Shown: positions 7,226 to 16,909, counted from the stretch's first letter. The stretch is DNA of 58,469 nt from Chitinophagaceae bacterium (GCA_023251255.1 JAHEZD010000035.1:1-58469); one strand, 5' to 3'. The notes: generated from the sequence alone by a model not told the origin. Translations and numbers: made by a program.

Positions 7226-8764
7226 ATGGCAAGCAAAAAGTACATTTTATTAGCAATCCTGGCGGTTACATTGCAACTTACCAGTTTTGCACAAGGCACG
7301 GATTGGGGCTGGGACTGGAAAGACAGTTCCAAGATTTCATCCAAGAACATGCCGCAGCACAATGAGTTCCTCAACAACAACTATCCTTACCCAGCTCAAC
7401 CACGTAACCAATGGGAACTTGGTTTTGCAGCGGGAACATCCATGATTATTGGGGATGTGAAATCTAAAGTTGGTTTCGGTGGAGGCATTAGTTTGCGGAA
7501 ATCACTTAACCACATTTTTTCTGTAAGAGGAAGCTATTTTGGTTCCTTGAACTCAGGTTCCCCTACGACTTACGGTGCAAGTATTGGACAAAAAGATTAC
7601 AAGACTCAAACGCATTCAGGTAATTTGGATGTAATTGCATCTTTAAACACACTTAGTAATTATAGGGGCAATCCTAAAACCAATGTTTATGTTTTAGCTG
7701 GTTATACGTTTATCGCTAGCCAGATAAAAACAAAAGATGCCTCTGGTAATTATCATATTTTTTACGGTCAAGGAATACCTAATACGCAATCTGGCTTAGT
7801 GGGAACGACGGCTGGGGCTACTGTAAATGGTCGTAAGGGATGGGCCTTGATGCAAGGATTTTCAATTGGTGGTGGCATAGCTTTTAAACTTTCCAATAAA
7901 GTCAACCTTGGTCTGGAAAACAAAGCAACCTTTATTTCTCCAGGATATGACTATTCCGAAGGTTTTAAAGCTGGCAACAGTAATGACTTCTACAATGCAA
8001 CTACTGTAAGGGTAAATGTTAATATCGGAAACACTGCTAAACGTGTTCAACCATTGTACTGGATCAATCCAAACAATTTCGTTTACAATGAGCTTAACAA
8101 ACCAGCTCACATGAAAATGCCTAAAGTTAAATTGGATGATGCTGATGGCGATGGTGTTACAGACCAATTTGACTTGGAGCCAAATACACCTGCAGGTGCT
8201 AAAGTGGATAGCCATGGCCGTGCAGTTGATACTGATGGCGATGGTATACCTGATTTCAAGGACAAGGAAATATTGACTTCCCAAAAATGTTTCCCTGTTA
8301 ACAATGATGGCGTAGGTACATGCCCTGAACCATCTTGCTGCAAGGAAGTGAAAGAAGAACTTTCTAAAATAAAGGATGATTTAGCAAATGGTAAGTATGG
8401 CAAAACTGGTGGTGATTGTGCAATCACTAACTTGCCAAGCATTCAGTTTAAAGGCAATGCAAAATTAACGAAAGATGCCCAAGCACTTTTAGCTAGCGTA
8501 GCCCAACAAATCAATGCTAACCCAACTTGTAAGATTAAGGTTGTTGGTTATGGAGCTTCTGATAAGAAAGCCCAACAAACAAGCTGGGAAAGGGTTAATG
8601 CTGTCATCAAATACTTGGTTGAAAAGCAAGGTATTGCCGAAAGCAGATTTGTATTCTCTTATGGTCAAGAAGGGGATGCCAATACAGTAGATTTACAAGG
8701 AACCACTGAAGATGGTCCCAATACTGTCCCTGCTCCGCACCCAAACTTAAAAACTAAGAACTAA
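7226..8764 (+). CDS. OmpA-family outer-membrane protein with TSP3 repeats
   Basis: The protein is 512 residues with a signal peptide ending near TSFAQG. Residues about 50-280 look like an outer-membrane beta-barrel (alternating aromatic strands, GGGISLRKSL, GLENKATFISPG). Residues about 305-375 hold calcium-binding thrombospondin type 3 repeats (DADGDGVTDQFDLEPNTP, DTDGDGIPDFKDKE). The C-terminal OmpA domain (about 405-495, beginning LPSIQFKGNAKLT, with SWERVNAVIKYLVEKQGI) should bind peptidoglycan. The final residues are proline-rich. It is expressed from a consensus promoter and ends at a strong terminator, so it is probably abundant. The next gene, 8967-10718, is a paralogue. Confidence 0.88.
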   Translation: MASKKYILLAILAVTLQLTSFAQGTDWGWDWKDSSKISSKNMPQHNEFLNNNYPYPAQPRNQWELGFAAGTSMIIGDVKSKVGFGGGISLRKSLNHIFSVRGSYFGSLNSGSPTTYGASIGQKDYKTQTHSGNLDVIASLNTLSNYRGNPKTNVYVLAGYTFIASQIKTKDASGNYHIFYGQGIPNTQSGLVGTTAGATVNGRKGWALMQGFSIGGGIAFKLSNKVNLGLENKATFISPGYDYSEGFKAGNSNDFYNATTVRVNVNIGNTAKRVQPLYWINPNNFVYNELNKPAHMKMPKVKLDDADGDGVTDQFDLEPNTPAGAKVDSHGRAVDTDGDGIPDFKDKEILTSQKCFPVNNDGVGTCPEPSCCKEVKEELSKIKDDLANGKYGKTGGDCAITNLPSIQFKGNAKLTKDAQALLASVAQQINANPTCKIKVVGYGASDKKAQQTSWERVNAVIKYLVEKQGIAESRFVFSYGQEGDANTVDLQGTTEDGPNTVPAPHPNLKTKN

Positions 8765-8785
8765 AAAAGTTATCAACATTATAGT

Positions 8786-8817
8786 AATGCCCCTTCGTAT
8801 AATTACGAAGGGGCATT
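8786..8817 (+). terminator. Intrinsic terminator after the first OmpA gene
   Basis: A perfect 14-bp inverted repeat (8786-8799 against 8804-8817) with a TAAT loop is followed by GTTTTA. It lies 21 bases after the stop codon. Confidence 0.8.
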
Positions 8818-8966
8818 GTTTTATGCACCTGTGTGGAATAAAAAATCTCATAATCGCCTTAGATGCAACTATTTCTCACAATTAGTAATCATATTATTGC
8901 GTTATTTGAACATTATTATTTTATCCGTTTTTTATCTCGTCCCTGTGATTTATTAACATTTTCATT

Positions 8967-10718
8967 ATGTTGAAAAGTAAAATCTTTCTTTTTGCCATTT
9001 TAATGGCCATTGCAGCCAATTGTTTTGCCCAATTGGGTGGAACACATAATTATTCTGATACCTCCTATATTGCCCCTCGCGATATGACACAGCAAGGCGA
9101 TTTCCTTAATAACAAAGGAAGTTTTCCAGCAAAACCTAGGGATCAGTACCAGGTAGGTTTTTTTGTAGGCTACCCTTATGTTGATGGGGATTGCCCAACT
9201 GCACTTCATGGGTTGGGGAAAGGGTTGGAAAGTTACAGTTATGGGTTTGGTGTGCATGTCCGCAAGGCGATGGGCTATGTTATGTCAGTAAGGACATCTT
9301 TTGCATATTACAACATGCTCGGTTTGGATTACCAACCGAACTCCAATTTGAATAATTCACCTAAAATTCTTGAATTATATACCCCTGCTCCCAAAGGCTA
9401 TGTTCACAATCATAGGACAATGGCTTTTGTGCCCTCTATTGAAGCTTTGATTTCCTTGAACAACATTATGTTCCATACAAAGCAGCAAAGGTGGAACCTT
9501 TATGGTTTATTGGGCTATACAGCTTTGTTGTACCAAACAAAGATGAATATTATGGACGGGGCAGGCCAGCGCTATCCTTTTGAAGATATTAGTAGGTATT
9601 ACAGTAATGGATGGACAAGGCAACAATTAAGGTCAGCATTGCGCGACATGGCGGACAACTCTTATGAAACGACTGCAGAAGTAAATGACAGAAGAGCAAA
9701 AGTATTTGGTTATAATTTGAGGCATTGTTTCAGTTCCGGTTTGGGAATCGAATACAGAATGGGCAAAGCTTGGTCCTTGAACTTTGAGTATAAAAGAATT
9801 CAAACAAGGGATGATTATGTCGATGGCTGGTTTAGGCAAAGTGGTGACTTACGTTATGCTGTATTTACTTCGGAATGGGACAATATTGCTTTTGGGCAAA
9901 TTGGTGCGAATTTCAATGTTGGCAATTCCAAAAAGAAAGTTCCGCCATTATGGTGGCTGAACCCTTTGGAGTTTGCTTATGCAGATTTAGCCAAGGATAG
10001 AGGGCTCCTTTCAACCAGGTTTAAGGTTCAGGATGATGATAAGGATGGGGTGATGAATGAACTTGATCTGGAACCCAATACACCAGAAGGTTGCCCTGTT
10101 GATACACATGGGGTTACTGCTGATACTGACGGCGACGGGGTCCCTGATTGTAAGGATAAGGAAAAGCTTACGCTGCAAAAATGTTTCCCAGTTGATGCCG
10201 ATGGCGTAGGTAACTGCCCAGAACCTAAATGTTGTGACTCTTTGGCCAGTGAAATTGCCAAAATTAAAGTTTGTTCAAAATGCGGCGGTCCTGATTCTAC
10301 TTGCTCGATTGGGGATTTACCAGCGCTCGTGTTCAAGCCAGATGTGTATGAGCTAACCTCCGATTTGGAAGCTATTTTATCAGCTTCTGTAGCTGATAAA
10401 ATCAGGAGCAATCCTCAGTGCCGTGTAAAGATTGTTGGCTACGTATTGAATGCAAAGGACAAATCGGAAATGTTCCTCAGTTGGAACAGGGTTGATCAAG
10501 TGAGGAAATATTTGATTGACAGCGCCGGAATTTCAGAAGACAGGTTAATATTCCAGTTTGGTACAATAGCCGCTAATGCAGATGCTGTTGATACAGTGGA
10601 ACTGTTTGGGACAACTGAAACTGGACCTAACACTGTTCCAAGACCGGTAGCCCCAGCAGGCAAGAAAGCAAAGCCACATGCTAAAAAACAAAAAAGCGGA
10701 ATGTTCAGGGTTAAATAA
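8967..10718 (+). CDS. OmpA-family outer-membrane protein with TSP3 repeats (paralogue)
   Basis: The product is 583 residues and shares the layout of the preceding gene: a signal peptide ending near NCFAQ, a motif (DMTQQGDFLNNKGSFPAKPRDQ) close to the first protein's start, a barrel region, TSP3 repeats (DDDKDGVMNELDLEPNTP, DTDGDGVPDCKDKE) and an OmpA domain. It differs by a long insert in the barrel (about residues 130-260) and a Cys-rich stretch between TSP3 and OmpA (KVCSKCGGPDSTCSIG). The tail is Lys-rich (KKAKPHAKKQKSG), unusual for the mature end of such proteins. Tandem duplication followed by divergence is the simplest origin. A terminator separates the genes, so regulation is probably independent. 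Confidence 0.87.
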   Translation: MLKSKIFLFAILMAIAANCFAQLGGTHNYSDTSYIAPRDMTQQGDFLNNKGSFPAKPRDQYQVGFFVGYPYVDGDCPTALHGLGKGLESYSYGFGVHVRKAMGYVMSVRTSFAYYNMLGLDYQPNSNLNNSPKILELYTPAPKGYVHNHRTMAFVPSIEALISLNNIMFHTKQQRWNLYGLLGYTALLYQTKMNIMDGAGQRYPFEDISRYYSNGWTRQQLRSALRDMADNSYETTAEVNDRRAKVFGYNLRHCFSSGLGIEYRMGKAWSLNFEYKRIQTRDDYVDGWFRQSGDLRYAVFTSEWDNIAFGQIGANFNVGNSKKKVPPLWWLNPLEFAYADLAKDRGLLSTRFKVQDDDKDGVMNELDLEPNTPEGCPVDTHGVTADTDGDGVPDCKDKEKLTLQKCFPVDADGVGNCPEPKCCDSLASEIAKIKVCSKCGGPDSTCSIGDLPALVFKPDVYELTSDLEAILSASVADKIRSNPQCRVKIVGYVLNAKDKSEMFLSWNRVDQVRKYLIDSAGISEDRLIFQFGTIAANADAVDTVELFGTTETGPNTVPRPVAPAGKKAKPHAKKQKSGMFRVK

Positions 10719-10741
10719 ATACACCATTCAGATAATTGCAG

Positions 10742-10770
10742 AAAATCCCGGAATTTTATTCTGGGATTTT
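10742..10770 (+). terminator. Intrinsic terminator after the second OmpA gene
   Basis: A 13-bp stem (10742-10754 against 10758-10770) has one G.U pair and a TTT loop. The stem ends in TTTT and the next bases are TTGTAT. It starts 23 bases after the stop codon. Confidence 0.75.
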
Positions 10771-10837
10771 TTGTATAAATCTTAACTAGGTTAAATGCCG
10801 ATCTAACTTATCTGGTTCTAAATTGCCAGCAAAACCT

Positions 10838-10845
10838 TATTTTTG
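10838..10845 (+). promoter_or_regulatory. Possible -7 box for the bamD operon
   Basis: TATTTTTG matches the TAnnTTTG -7 element and lies 9 bases before the bamD ATG at 10855. No TTTG stands at the usual distance upstream, so this is half a promoter by eye. Confidence 0.35.
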
Positions 10846-10854
10846 CAAACTTCC

Positions 10855-11676
10855 ATGAAAAGAATACTTACATTATTGCTCGTAACTGCACTGCTTATTA
10901 CGTCCTGTACATCCAAATTTGCTAAGATCCAAAAAAGCAAAGATGTTGATTACAAGTTAAAAATGGCGGAACAGTTTTACGCAAAAAAGAAATACAATTT
11001 TGCCCAGCAGCTTTTTGAAGATGTATTCCCCTTTATTAAAGGGACGGACAAATTTGAAGATGTCTATTACAAATTTGCCTATTGCTCCTACTATGATAAG
11101 GATTACTTGAATGCGGAAAACCTTTTCAAGACTTTTGTGGAAACATTCCCCAATAGTAAGAAAGCTGAGGAGTGCGAGTACCAACGGGCTTATTGTTATT
11201 ACAAGCAATCGCCTAAAGTGGACCTGGACCAGACAAATACCAATAAAACCATTGGACTGATGCAGGCATTCATCAATACACATCCAACTTCACCAAGGGT
11301 CAAGGAAGCGACCGATATCATGGACCTGTGTCGTGAAAAATTGGAAGCCAAAGAGTTCAAGAGTGCTGAACTGTATTATAATCTAGGATATTACAAGGCT
11401 GCCGCTATCAATTTTACTACTGTTTCAGAGAACTTCCCAGATTCCAAGAAATCTGACGAATACAAGCTCCAAGTTATAAAATCCTACTTCAAGTATGCTG
11501 AAATGAGCATAGAGGAGAAGCAGGTGGAGCGTTATGAAAAGGTGCTTACTGAGTGTGCCGATTTCTTGGAAAGGTTCAAGGACAGTAAATATTTTGCGGA
11601 AGCAGAGCGATACAAAAATTTATCAAATAACTTTATCAAAAACCTCAAGCATGAGCAAGTTAAGAAGACAGCTTAG
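10855..11676 (+). CDS. bamD: Outer-membrane assembly lipoprotein BamD
   Basis: The 273-residue lipoprotein has lipobox LITSC (Cys18) and TPR-like helical repeats (AEQFYAKKKYNFAQQLFEDV, then FKTFVETFPNSKKAEE, then LYYNLGYYKAAAINF). BamD works with BamA in inserting beta-barrel proteins into the outer membrane. I use the ATG at 10855; the frame is open to a TTG at 10843. The order bamD-rpoZ-coaBC-DUF4835-DUF4296 is a recurring Bacteroidota arrangement, which supports the call. The rpoZ start codon lies 26 nt inside this gene's end. Confidence 0.9.
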   Translation: MKRILTLLLVTALLITSCTSKFAKIQKSKDVDYKLKMAEQFYAKKKYNFAQQLFEDVFPFIKGTDKFEDVYYKFAYCSYYDKDYLNAENLFKTFVETFPNSKKAEECEYQRAYCYYKQSPKVDLDQTNTNKTIGLMQAFINTHPTSPRVKEATDIMDLCREKLEAKEFKSAELYYNLGYYKAAAINFTTVSENFPDSKKSDEYKLQVIKSYFKYAEMSIEEKQVERYEKVLTECADFLERFKDSKYFAEAERYKNLSNNFIKNLKHEQVKKTA

Positions 11677-11992
11677 TTCCAATACCGCCAGTGTTGTTGA
11701 AACAAAGAACCTAATTGATATAAAGGCTAAAACAGGCAACCTTTACGAATCGATAGCTATTGTGGCAAAACGTGCCAATCAAATCAATATCTCTTTAAGG
11801 GAAGAACTCCATAACAAGTTGGAAGAATTTGCAAGCCATACCGATAGCTTGGAAGAAATCCATGAAAATAAGGAGCAGATTGAAATTTCAAAAGCATACG
11901 AAAAAATGCCAAACCCTGCTATCCTTGCAACACAGGAATTTATGGATGATAAGGTTTACTACAGGAAGAATGATGAGGATTTGTTCAGATAA
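11651..11992 (+). CDS. rpoZ: RNA polymerase omega subunit (Bacteroidota type)
   Basis: This 113-residue protein begins MSKLRRQLSSNTASVVETKN. The stretch NLYESIAIVAKRANQI is the omega core that clamps the beta' subunit and assists polymerase assembly. The tail PNPAILATQEFMDDKVYYRK is typical of the Bacteroidota form. The longer open frame from 11534 lies inside bamD in another phase and is not used. The ATG at 11651 gives the conserved length and a 26-nt overlap with bamD, indicating coupled translation. A terminator hairpin follows at 12016. Confidence 0.88.
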   Translation: MSKLRRQLSSNTASVVETKNLIDIKAKTGNLYESIAIVAKRANQINISLREELHNKLEEFASHTDSLEEIHENKEQIEISKAYEKMPNPAILATQEFMDDKVYYRKNDEDLFR

Positions 11993-12015
11993 TATAAGGC
12001 TATCTTAAAGATGTG

Positions 12016-12041
12016 AAACGACAGTATGATTACTGTCGTTT
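12016..12041 (+). terminator. Intrinsic terminator between rpoZ and coaBC
   Basis: A perfect 11-bp inverted repeat (12016-12026 against 12031-12041) has a TGAT loop and is followed by TTGTTTA. It lies 24 bases after rpoZ and 30 bases before the coaBC ATG, so it may split the cluster into two transcripts or attenuate read-through. Confidence 0.7.
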
Positions 12042-12070
12042 TTGTTTATTTTCAACCTTTCATTGATATT

Positions 12071-13270
12071 ATGCTCAAAGGCAAAAAAATATTGATCGGT
12101 ATTACCGGCAGCATTGCGGCATACAAATCAATTTTATTGATAAGGTTGCTCATAAAAGCGGGAGCGGAAGTGAAAGTGGTGATGACCCCATCCGCAAAGG
12201 ATTTTGTTTCGCCGCTTGTACTTTCAACGCTTTCAAAAAATGAGGTTATTGTTGATCTGACCAATGAGCATGTTTGGGCAAACCATGTGATGCTTGGTCG
12301 TTGGGCAGATGTAATGCTTATTGCACCATTAAGCTGCAATACGCTGGCCAAAATGGCTAATGGTTTTTGCGACAACCTTTTATCGGCAGTTTACCTGTCT
12401 GCAACTTGCCCTGTGGCAGTGGCCCCTGCTATGGATGAAGATATGTGGCACCACCCCTCGACTAATAGGAACCTTGAATTGATCAAGAGCTATGGCAACA
12501 AAATTATTGCTGTAGAAAAAGGGGAACTGGCGAGTGGGCTATTTGGTGATGGGCGGATGGCAGAGCCTGAAACCATCTTGAATTACCTAGTTGAAAACTT
12601 TTTCAGGGGAAATGAATTGGAAGGCAAGAAAGTGCTGGTGACTGCTGGCCCAACGTATGAAGCAATGGACCCGGTACGTTTTATTGGAAACCATTCAACT
12701 GGTAAAATGGGTTTTGCCATTGCAGAGGAAATGTATTTGGAAGGGGCAGATGTAACCTTGGTTACAGGTCCAACCAATCAACAAGTGAATTATAAAAACA
12801 TCAACGTTATCCATATAACCTCATCTGATGAAATGTTTGATGCCTGTAGCAAACATTTCATCAATGCAGATATAGCTGTGATGAGTGCTGCGGTTGCAGA
12901 TTATAGACCTATCGAGACATCCCTTCAAAAAATAAAGAAGCAGGAGCAGGAGTTCAATTTGCAGTTGACCAGAACAAAGGACATATTGGCCCATCTTGGA
13001 AAGGAAAAGAAGCAAAACCAGTTCCTTGTTGGCTTTGCCTTGGAAACAAACAATGAGAAGCAAAATGCGATGGGCAAATTGAAAAATAAGAATGCCGATT
13101 GCATTATCCTGAATTCATTGAATGATAAGGAGGCTGGCTTTGGTTTCGATACCAATAAAATTTCTATTTTGTATAGAGACGGCTCAGAAACTAACTTCGA
13201 TTTGAAATCAAAAAAAGAAGTAGCAAAAGATATTGTTTCATTCGTTATATCTCATGTAAATGAAAAATAA
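12071..13270 (+). CDS. coaBC: Phosphopantothenoylcysteine decarboxylase / PPC synthetase CoaBC
   Basis: The 399-residue bifunctional enzyme makes 4'-phosphopantetheine for coenzyme A. The flavin-dependent CoaC part (about 1-185) has [10 protein letters not shown], the catalytic His region [12 protein letters not shown], and [12 protein letters not shown]. The CoaB part (about 190-399) has [22 protein letters not shown], the strand [15 protein letters not shown], and a GFALETNN block. I chose the ATG at 12071 ([13 protein letters not shown]); the upstream open frame crosses the terminator. panC and panD, which make its precursors, are also in this window at 30-31 kb. Its last 11 bases overlap the next gene. 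Confidence 0.95.
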   Translation: MLKGKKILIGITGSIAAYKSILLIRLLIKAGAEVKVVMTPSAKDFVSPLVLSTLSKNEVIVDLTNEHVWANHVMLGRWADVMLIAPLSCNTLAKMANGFCDNLLSAVYLSATCPVAVAPAMDEDMWHHPSTNRNLELIKSYGNKIIAVEKGELASGLFGDGRMAEPETILNYLVENFFRGNELEGKKVLVTAGPTYEAMDPVRFIGNHSTGKMGFAIAEEMYLEGADVTLVTGPTNQQVNYKNINVIHITSSDEMFDACSKHFINADIAVMSAAVADYRPIETSLQKIKKQEQEFNLQLTRTKDILAHLGKEKKQNQFLVGFALETNNEKQNAMGKLKNKNADCIILNSLNDKEAGFGFDTNKISILYRDGSETNFDLKSKKEVAKDIVSFVISHVNEK

Positions 13271-14180
13271 GTTCATTTCCTTTATCCTGCTGTTCGGAAT
13301 TGCCATTACTGCAGGTGCACAGGAATTCCAAGCGAAGGTTACCGTTATTTCCAATCGTGTGCCATCTACCGTTGACAAGAAAATATTCACCACGCTGCAA
13401 ACTCAATTGACCAATTTGCTCAACAATAGGAAGTGGAGCAATGAGACGTTCAAGCAAACGGAAAAAATTGAATGCAGTTTTTTATTGAACATTGAGAGTG
13501 TGGTGGAAACGAATGTTTACAAAGCTTCCTTGACCGTTCAGGCGGCGAGACCTGTTTACAACGCTGCTTACCAAGCTGCATTGGTGAACTTCATGGATGC
13601 GGATGTATCGTTTAAATACATCGAATACCAACCTGTAGAATTCAATGAAAGCAGGGTACAGGGTTCAGACGCCCTAGCTGCAAACCTCACTGCGGTGTTT
13701 GCTTATTATGCCTATACCATTTTAGGTTTGGACTTCGATTCATTTACACCAAAAGGTGGTGATATCTATTTTCAGAAGGCACAGAATATTGTGAACAATG
13801 CACCCGAAGGAAAGAACATTACTGGTTGGCGCGTGTTTGATGGGCTTCGTAACCGCTATTTCCTTATTGAGAACTTAATGAATACCAGGTACAATATTGT
13901 ACATGATGTTTTCTATTCCTACTACCGCTCCGGTTTGGATAAAATGTATGACGCAGAAGCAGAAGCCCGTTCAAATATCCTCCAGTCACTGACCCAATTG
14001 CAAGCTTTCAATAAGGAAAACCCGAACACGATGATTGTACAGTTCTTCATGCAGAGCAAATCCGCAGAACTGATCGGTATTTTCAAGAAAGGAACGCCGC
14101 AGGAAAAAATGGCAGCATTGGAAGTATTGAACCTACTGGATATTGCCAACGCATCACATTACAAACAGGAACTTCGCTGA
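13260..14180 (+). CDS. porD: DUF4835 family protein (PorD-like, T9SS-associated)
   Basis: This 306-residue secreted protein has a signal peptide ([20 protein letters not shown]) and then QEFQAKVTVISNRVP, the usual start of the mature DUF4835 family. From memory, recent annotation names this family PorD, a component linked to type IX secretion; I cannot check this here. The position directly after coaBC with an 11-nt overlap and before a DUF4296 lipoprotein is conserved in the phylum. No catalytic motif is visible. The T9SS tails on proteins at 742, 41996 and 44096 show that the organism uses this secretion route. Confidence 0.82.
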   Translation: MKNKFISFILLFGIAITAGAQEFQAKVTVISNRVPSTVDKKIFTTLQTQLTNLLNNRKWSNETFKQTEKIECSFLLNIESVVETNVYKASLTVQAARPVYNAAYQAALVNFMDADVSFKYIEYQPVEFNESRVQGSDALAANLTAVFAYYAYTILGLDFDSFTPKGGDIYFQKAQNIVNNAPEGKNITGWRVFDGLRNRYFLIENLMNTRYNIVHDVFYSYYRSGLDKMYDAEAEARSNILQSLTQLQAFNKENPNTMIVQFFMQSKSAELIGIFKKGTPQEKMAALEVLNLLDIANASHYKQELR

Positions 14181-14542
14181 TGAAAAGGACATTGTTATTG
14201 TTTGCTTCAACAGTTATCTTTCTTGTTTCCTGCAGGAACTCAGGTAGGAAGATACCCGTTGATGAAATGAAGACAATCATGTGGGACATGGTCTGTGCAG
14301 ATGAGCTCTATGCCGAATCATCCACAAGGGACTCAACGCTGAAAATCAAGAAAGATAATTTCAGGTTATACGAGCAGGTTTTTGCTGCTCACAAAATCTC
14401 AAAGGAAACCTTCTATAATAGCTTGAACTATTACCAGTCCCACCCAGATGATTTCAAGACATTGATGGATTCCCTTCAAACTTATAGTTCCATGCAAAGG
14501 AACAGGCCCATCAAGCCTGCGCCTAAGCCACTTCCTCGATAA
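14180..14542 (+). CDS. DUF4296 family lipoprotein
   Basis: The product is a 120-residue lipoprotein with lipobox FLVSC (Cys18). The body has IPVDEMKTIMWDMVCADELY and a helical KISKETFYNSLNYYQSHPDDF segment, typical of DUF4296. The tail is proline-rich (PIKPAPKPLPR). Function is unknown. Its start codon shares one base with the upstream stop (TGATG), so it is translated with the PorD-like gene. The family is confined to Bacteroidota and regularly follows DUF4835. Confidence 0.82.
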   Translation: MKRTLLLFASTVIFLVSCRNSGRKIPVDEMKTIMWDMVCADELYAESSTRDSTLKIKKDNFRLYEQVFAAHKISKETFYNSLNYYQSHPDDFKTLMDSLQTYSSMQRNRPIKPAPKPLPR

Positions 14543-14550
14543 ACGAGTGC

Positions 14551-14558
14551 TATATTTG
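14551..14558 (+). promoter_or_regulatory. Possible -7 box for the CoA-transferase operon
   Basis: TATATTTG fits TAnnTTTG and lies 24 bases before the ATG at 14583. No clear -33 TTTG partner is seen. Confidence 0.4.
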
Positions 14559-14582
14559 TTGCTATTATTAATTGCTTGATAT

Positions 14583-15281
14583 ATGAATAAAGTTATAGCT
14601 AGTGCCGAAGAAGCCATAAAAGATATTCAGGATGGCAGTACCATTATGCTTGGCGGTTTTGGACTGAATGGTATTCCTGAAAATTGCATAGCGGCCTTGG
14701 TGAACAAAGGCGTGAAGAACCTTACCTGCATTTCCAACAATGCAGGTGTTGATGATTTTGGTTTGGGGCTGTTACTGCATACAAGGCAGATCAAAAAAAT
14801 GATGAGCAGCTATGTTGGCGAAAATGCAGAATTTGAAAGGCAATTATTAAGTGGCGAACTGGAAGTTGACCTGATTCCTCAAGGTACATTGGCCACGCGG
14901 ATACAGATGGCAGGCATGGGCATTCCGGCATTCTACACGCCGGCAGGGTATGGAACCGAAATTGCAGCAGGCAAGGAAATAAAGGAATTCAACGGTAAGA
15001 TGCACTTAATGGAATATGCCCTGTATGCAGATTATGCCATTGTCAAAGCGTGGAAGGGCGATACCATGGGCAATCTTGTTTTCAGGAAATCGACAAGGAA
15101 TTTTTCCACCTCCATGGCCAAAGCGGGCAATATTACCATTGTGGAAGTGGAGGAACTTGTTCAGCCTGGTGAACTGGATCCGGATAGGATAGATGTAGCA
15201 GGTGTTTATGTGCACCGCATTTTTCAAGGCAAGGATTACCAGAAAAGGATCGAGAAGAAAACAATTCAACTCACCAAATAA
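14583..15281 (+). CDS. scoA: 3-oxoacid CoA-transferase subunit A
   Basis: This 232-residue alpha subunit moves CoA between succinyl-CoA and a 3-oxoacid such as acetoacetate. The glycine-rich CoA-binding block [18 protein letters not shown] is at about 18-35. [15 protein letters not shown] and [20 protein letters not shown] are family signatures. The matching beta subunit is at 16042. The two are normally adjacent, but here a 744-base gene of unknown function lies between them. With HMG-CoA lyase at 36548 the organism could use leucine or ketone bodies. A glutaconate or butyrate substrate cannot be excluded. Confidence 0.92.
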   Translation: MNKVIASAEEAIKDIQDGSTIMLGGFGLNGIPENCIAALVNKGVKNLTCISNNAGVDDFGLGLLLHTRQIKKMMSSYVGENAEFERQLLSGELEVDLIPQGTLATRIQMAGMGIPAFYTPAGYGTEIAAGKEIKEFNGKMHLMEYALYADYAIVKAWKGDTMGNLVFRKSTRNFSTSMAKAGNITIVEVEELVQPGELDPDRIDVAGVYVHRIFQGKDYQKRIEKKTIQLTK

Positions 15282-15292
15282 ATAGTAGGATC

Positions 15293-16036
15293 ATGTTCGT
15301 AAGCGCAGGCTTCCTAGCCATAAGATATGGTGTGCATGATGAAATTGCACAATTTTTTGCCGACCGAGAACCACCCGCCAATAATCTTTACTGGCACGAA
15401 AAATTAATGTACCTAAGGCCTTCGCCCGGCTACTTGTTCATTCCAGTGATGGTGGACATGCTCCACCGCATTGGGATAAACCGTGAAATTGTATTGGGTG
15501 ATACTTATATCCATTTGATGGAAGCCATTGGGCATATTTCTGCCAAGCAGGAGGCAAATCTTGTAACCCATGAAGAAGCAATTGAGGAATGCATCAACTT
15601 GGTGAAGAACCAGCATGTAAACGAAAATTATTACAATGCTGTGGTAGATTACCTGCGCGGTAGCAACAATAATTTCATCTCACCCATGGTTACGCCATTC
15701 AAGGCATTGCATAGGGGTGATGTTTTCCTGCTTTCGGCCTGTGTACTGGACCTTACCGATGAACAAGCGAAGAAATTCGTGCGGTACTGGTTTGCCGTCA
15801 TCTCCTCTTTTTTGCTGATGGACGATGCTGATGATATTGAAGTGGACAAACGGACCGGTGATGAAAATACTTTCCTTGAAAGTGGTATCAACAAGGAAGG
15901 CATTGAACGCATTAAGCAATTGATCATTACCAATCTTACCATCCTGCAACCTGTGAACAAGCCGTTGGCAAATTCATTGGATGCCAAGTTTATAGAAATA
16001 GCGGAACTGCCTTTCATCAAAGAATATCTAAACTGA
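15293..16036 (+). CDS. Hypothetical protein between CoA-transferase subunits
   Basis: I do not recognise this 247-residue protein. It has no signal peptide and no clear membrane span, and looks mostly helical and soluble. Recognisable patches are [20 protein letters not shown] near the start, a His/Asp-containing [20 protein letters not shown], and [13 protein letters not shown] at about 175, an acidic cluster that might bind metal. It starts 11 nt after scoA and ends 5 nt before scoB, so it is co-transcribed and probably co-regulated with the transferase. Codon and base composition resemble the neighbours, which argues against recent transfer. A role in the same acyl-CoA pathway is inference from context only. 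Confidence 0.8.
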   Translation: MFVSAGFLAIRYGVHDEIAQFFADREPPANNLYWHEKLMYLRPSPGYLFIPVMVDMLHRIGINREIVLGDTYIHLMEAIGHISAKQEANLVTHEEAIEECINLVKNQHVNENYYNAVVDYLRGSNNNFISPMVTPFKALHRGDVFLLSACVLDLTDEQAKKFVRYWFAVISSFLLMDDADDIEVDKRTGDENTFLESGINKEGIERIKQLIITNLTILQPVNKPLANSLDAKFIEIAELPFIKEYLN

Positions 16037-16041
16037 ATTTT

Positions 16042-16701
16042 ATGGCACTGGATAAATACGGTATCGCAAAAAGGATTGCACAGGAACTAAAGGATGGCAT
16101 GTACGTGAACCTTGGTATTGGCATACCCACTTTGGTGGCCAATTATATTCCCGAGGGCATTACCGTTATCCTGCAAAGCGAAAATGGGATCCTGGGAATG
16201 GGGCCTTATCCGGTGGAGGAGGAAGTGGATGCTGATTTGATCAATGCGGGAAAGGAAACCGTTACGCTTATTAAAGGAGCGGCGCTATTTGACAGTGCCG
16301 AAAGTTTTGGGATGATACGTGCGGGAAAAATAGACCTGACCGTTTTGGGCGCAATGGAAGTGAGCGATACAGGCGATATTGCCAATTGGAAAATACCAGG
16401 GAAAATGGTGAAGGGCATGGGCGGTGCTATGGATTTGGTGGCCAGTGCGAGGAACATTATTGTGGCCATGATGCACACCAATCCAAAGGGCGAAAGCAAA
16501 TTATTGCCCCAATGTACCTTGCCATTAACAGGCGTCAACTGCGTTAAAAAAATAGTAACCGAACTGGCTGTACTTGATGTTACCCCAAATGGTTTTGTAC
16601 TGCTGGAAAGGGCACCGGGCATAAGCGTGGAGGAAATAAAAAGCAAAACTGCTGGTCGTTTGATTGTAAACGGTGAAGTGCCCGAAATGGATTTCTCATA
16701 A
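16042..16701 (+). CDS. scoB: 3-oxoacid CoA-transferase subunit B
   Basis: This 219-residue beta subunit carries the catalytic glutamate in [13 protein letters not shown] (about residue 51), which forms the enzyme-CoA thioester. [21 protein letters not shown] near the N-terminus and [20 protein letters not shown] further on are standard for the family. Length is normal. It follows the unknown gene by 5 nt and closes the operon. Only a weak hairpin follows, in the gap before the convergent ogt. Confidence 0.93.
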   Translation: MALDKYGIAKRIAQELKDGMYVNLGIGIPTLVANYIPEGITVILQSENGILGMGPYPVEEEVDADLINAGKETVTLIKGAALFDSAESFGMIRAGKIDLTVLGAMEVSDTGDIANWKIPGKMVKGMGGAMDLVASARNIIVAMMHTNPKGESKLLPQCTLPLTGVNCVKKIVTELAVLDVTPNGFVLLERAPGISVEEIKSKTAGRLIVNGEVPEMDFS

Positions 16702-16909
16702 CCGGATTTGTTTTTTAGTTCCCTTATTGCATTTCTGTAGGGGTTTAGTTTTAAGCTAAAAATGCTACCAGTTATTTATGATGGATTGTGATTCTTATTT
16801 TGTCCAAACAAAGGAGGGAATTAGCAACAGGATTCCTTTAGCCAAGAGGAGAGTATCGTGTAGAAATAATGACGAGGAATTCGTAAAATCAAAACAGTTG
16901 TAAGCAAAA

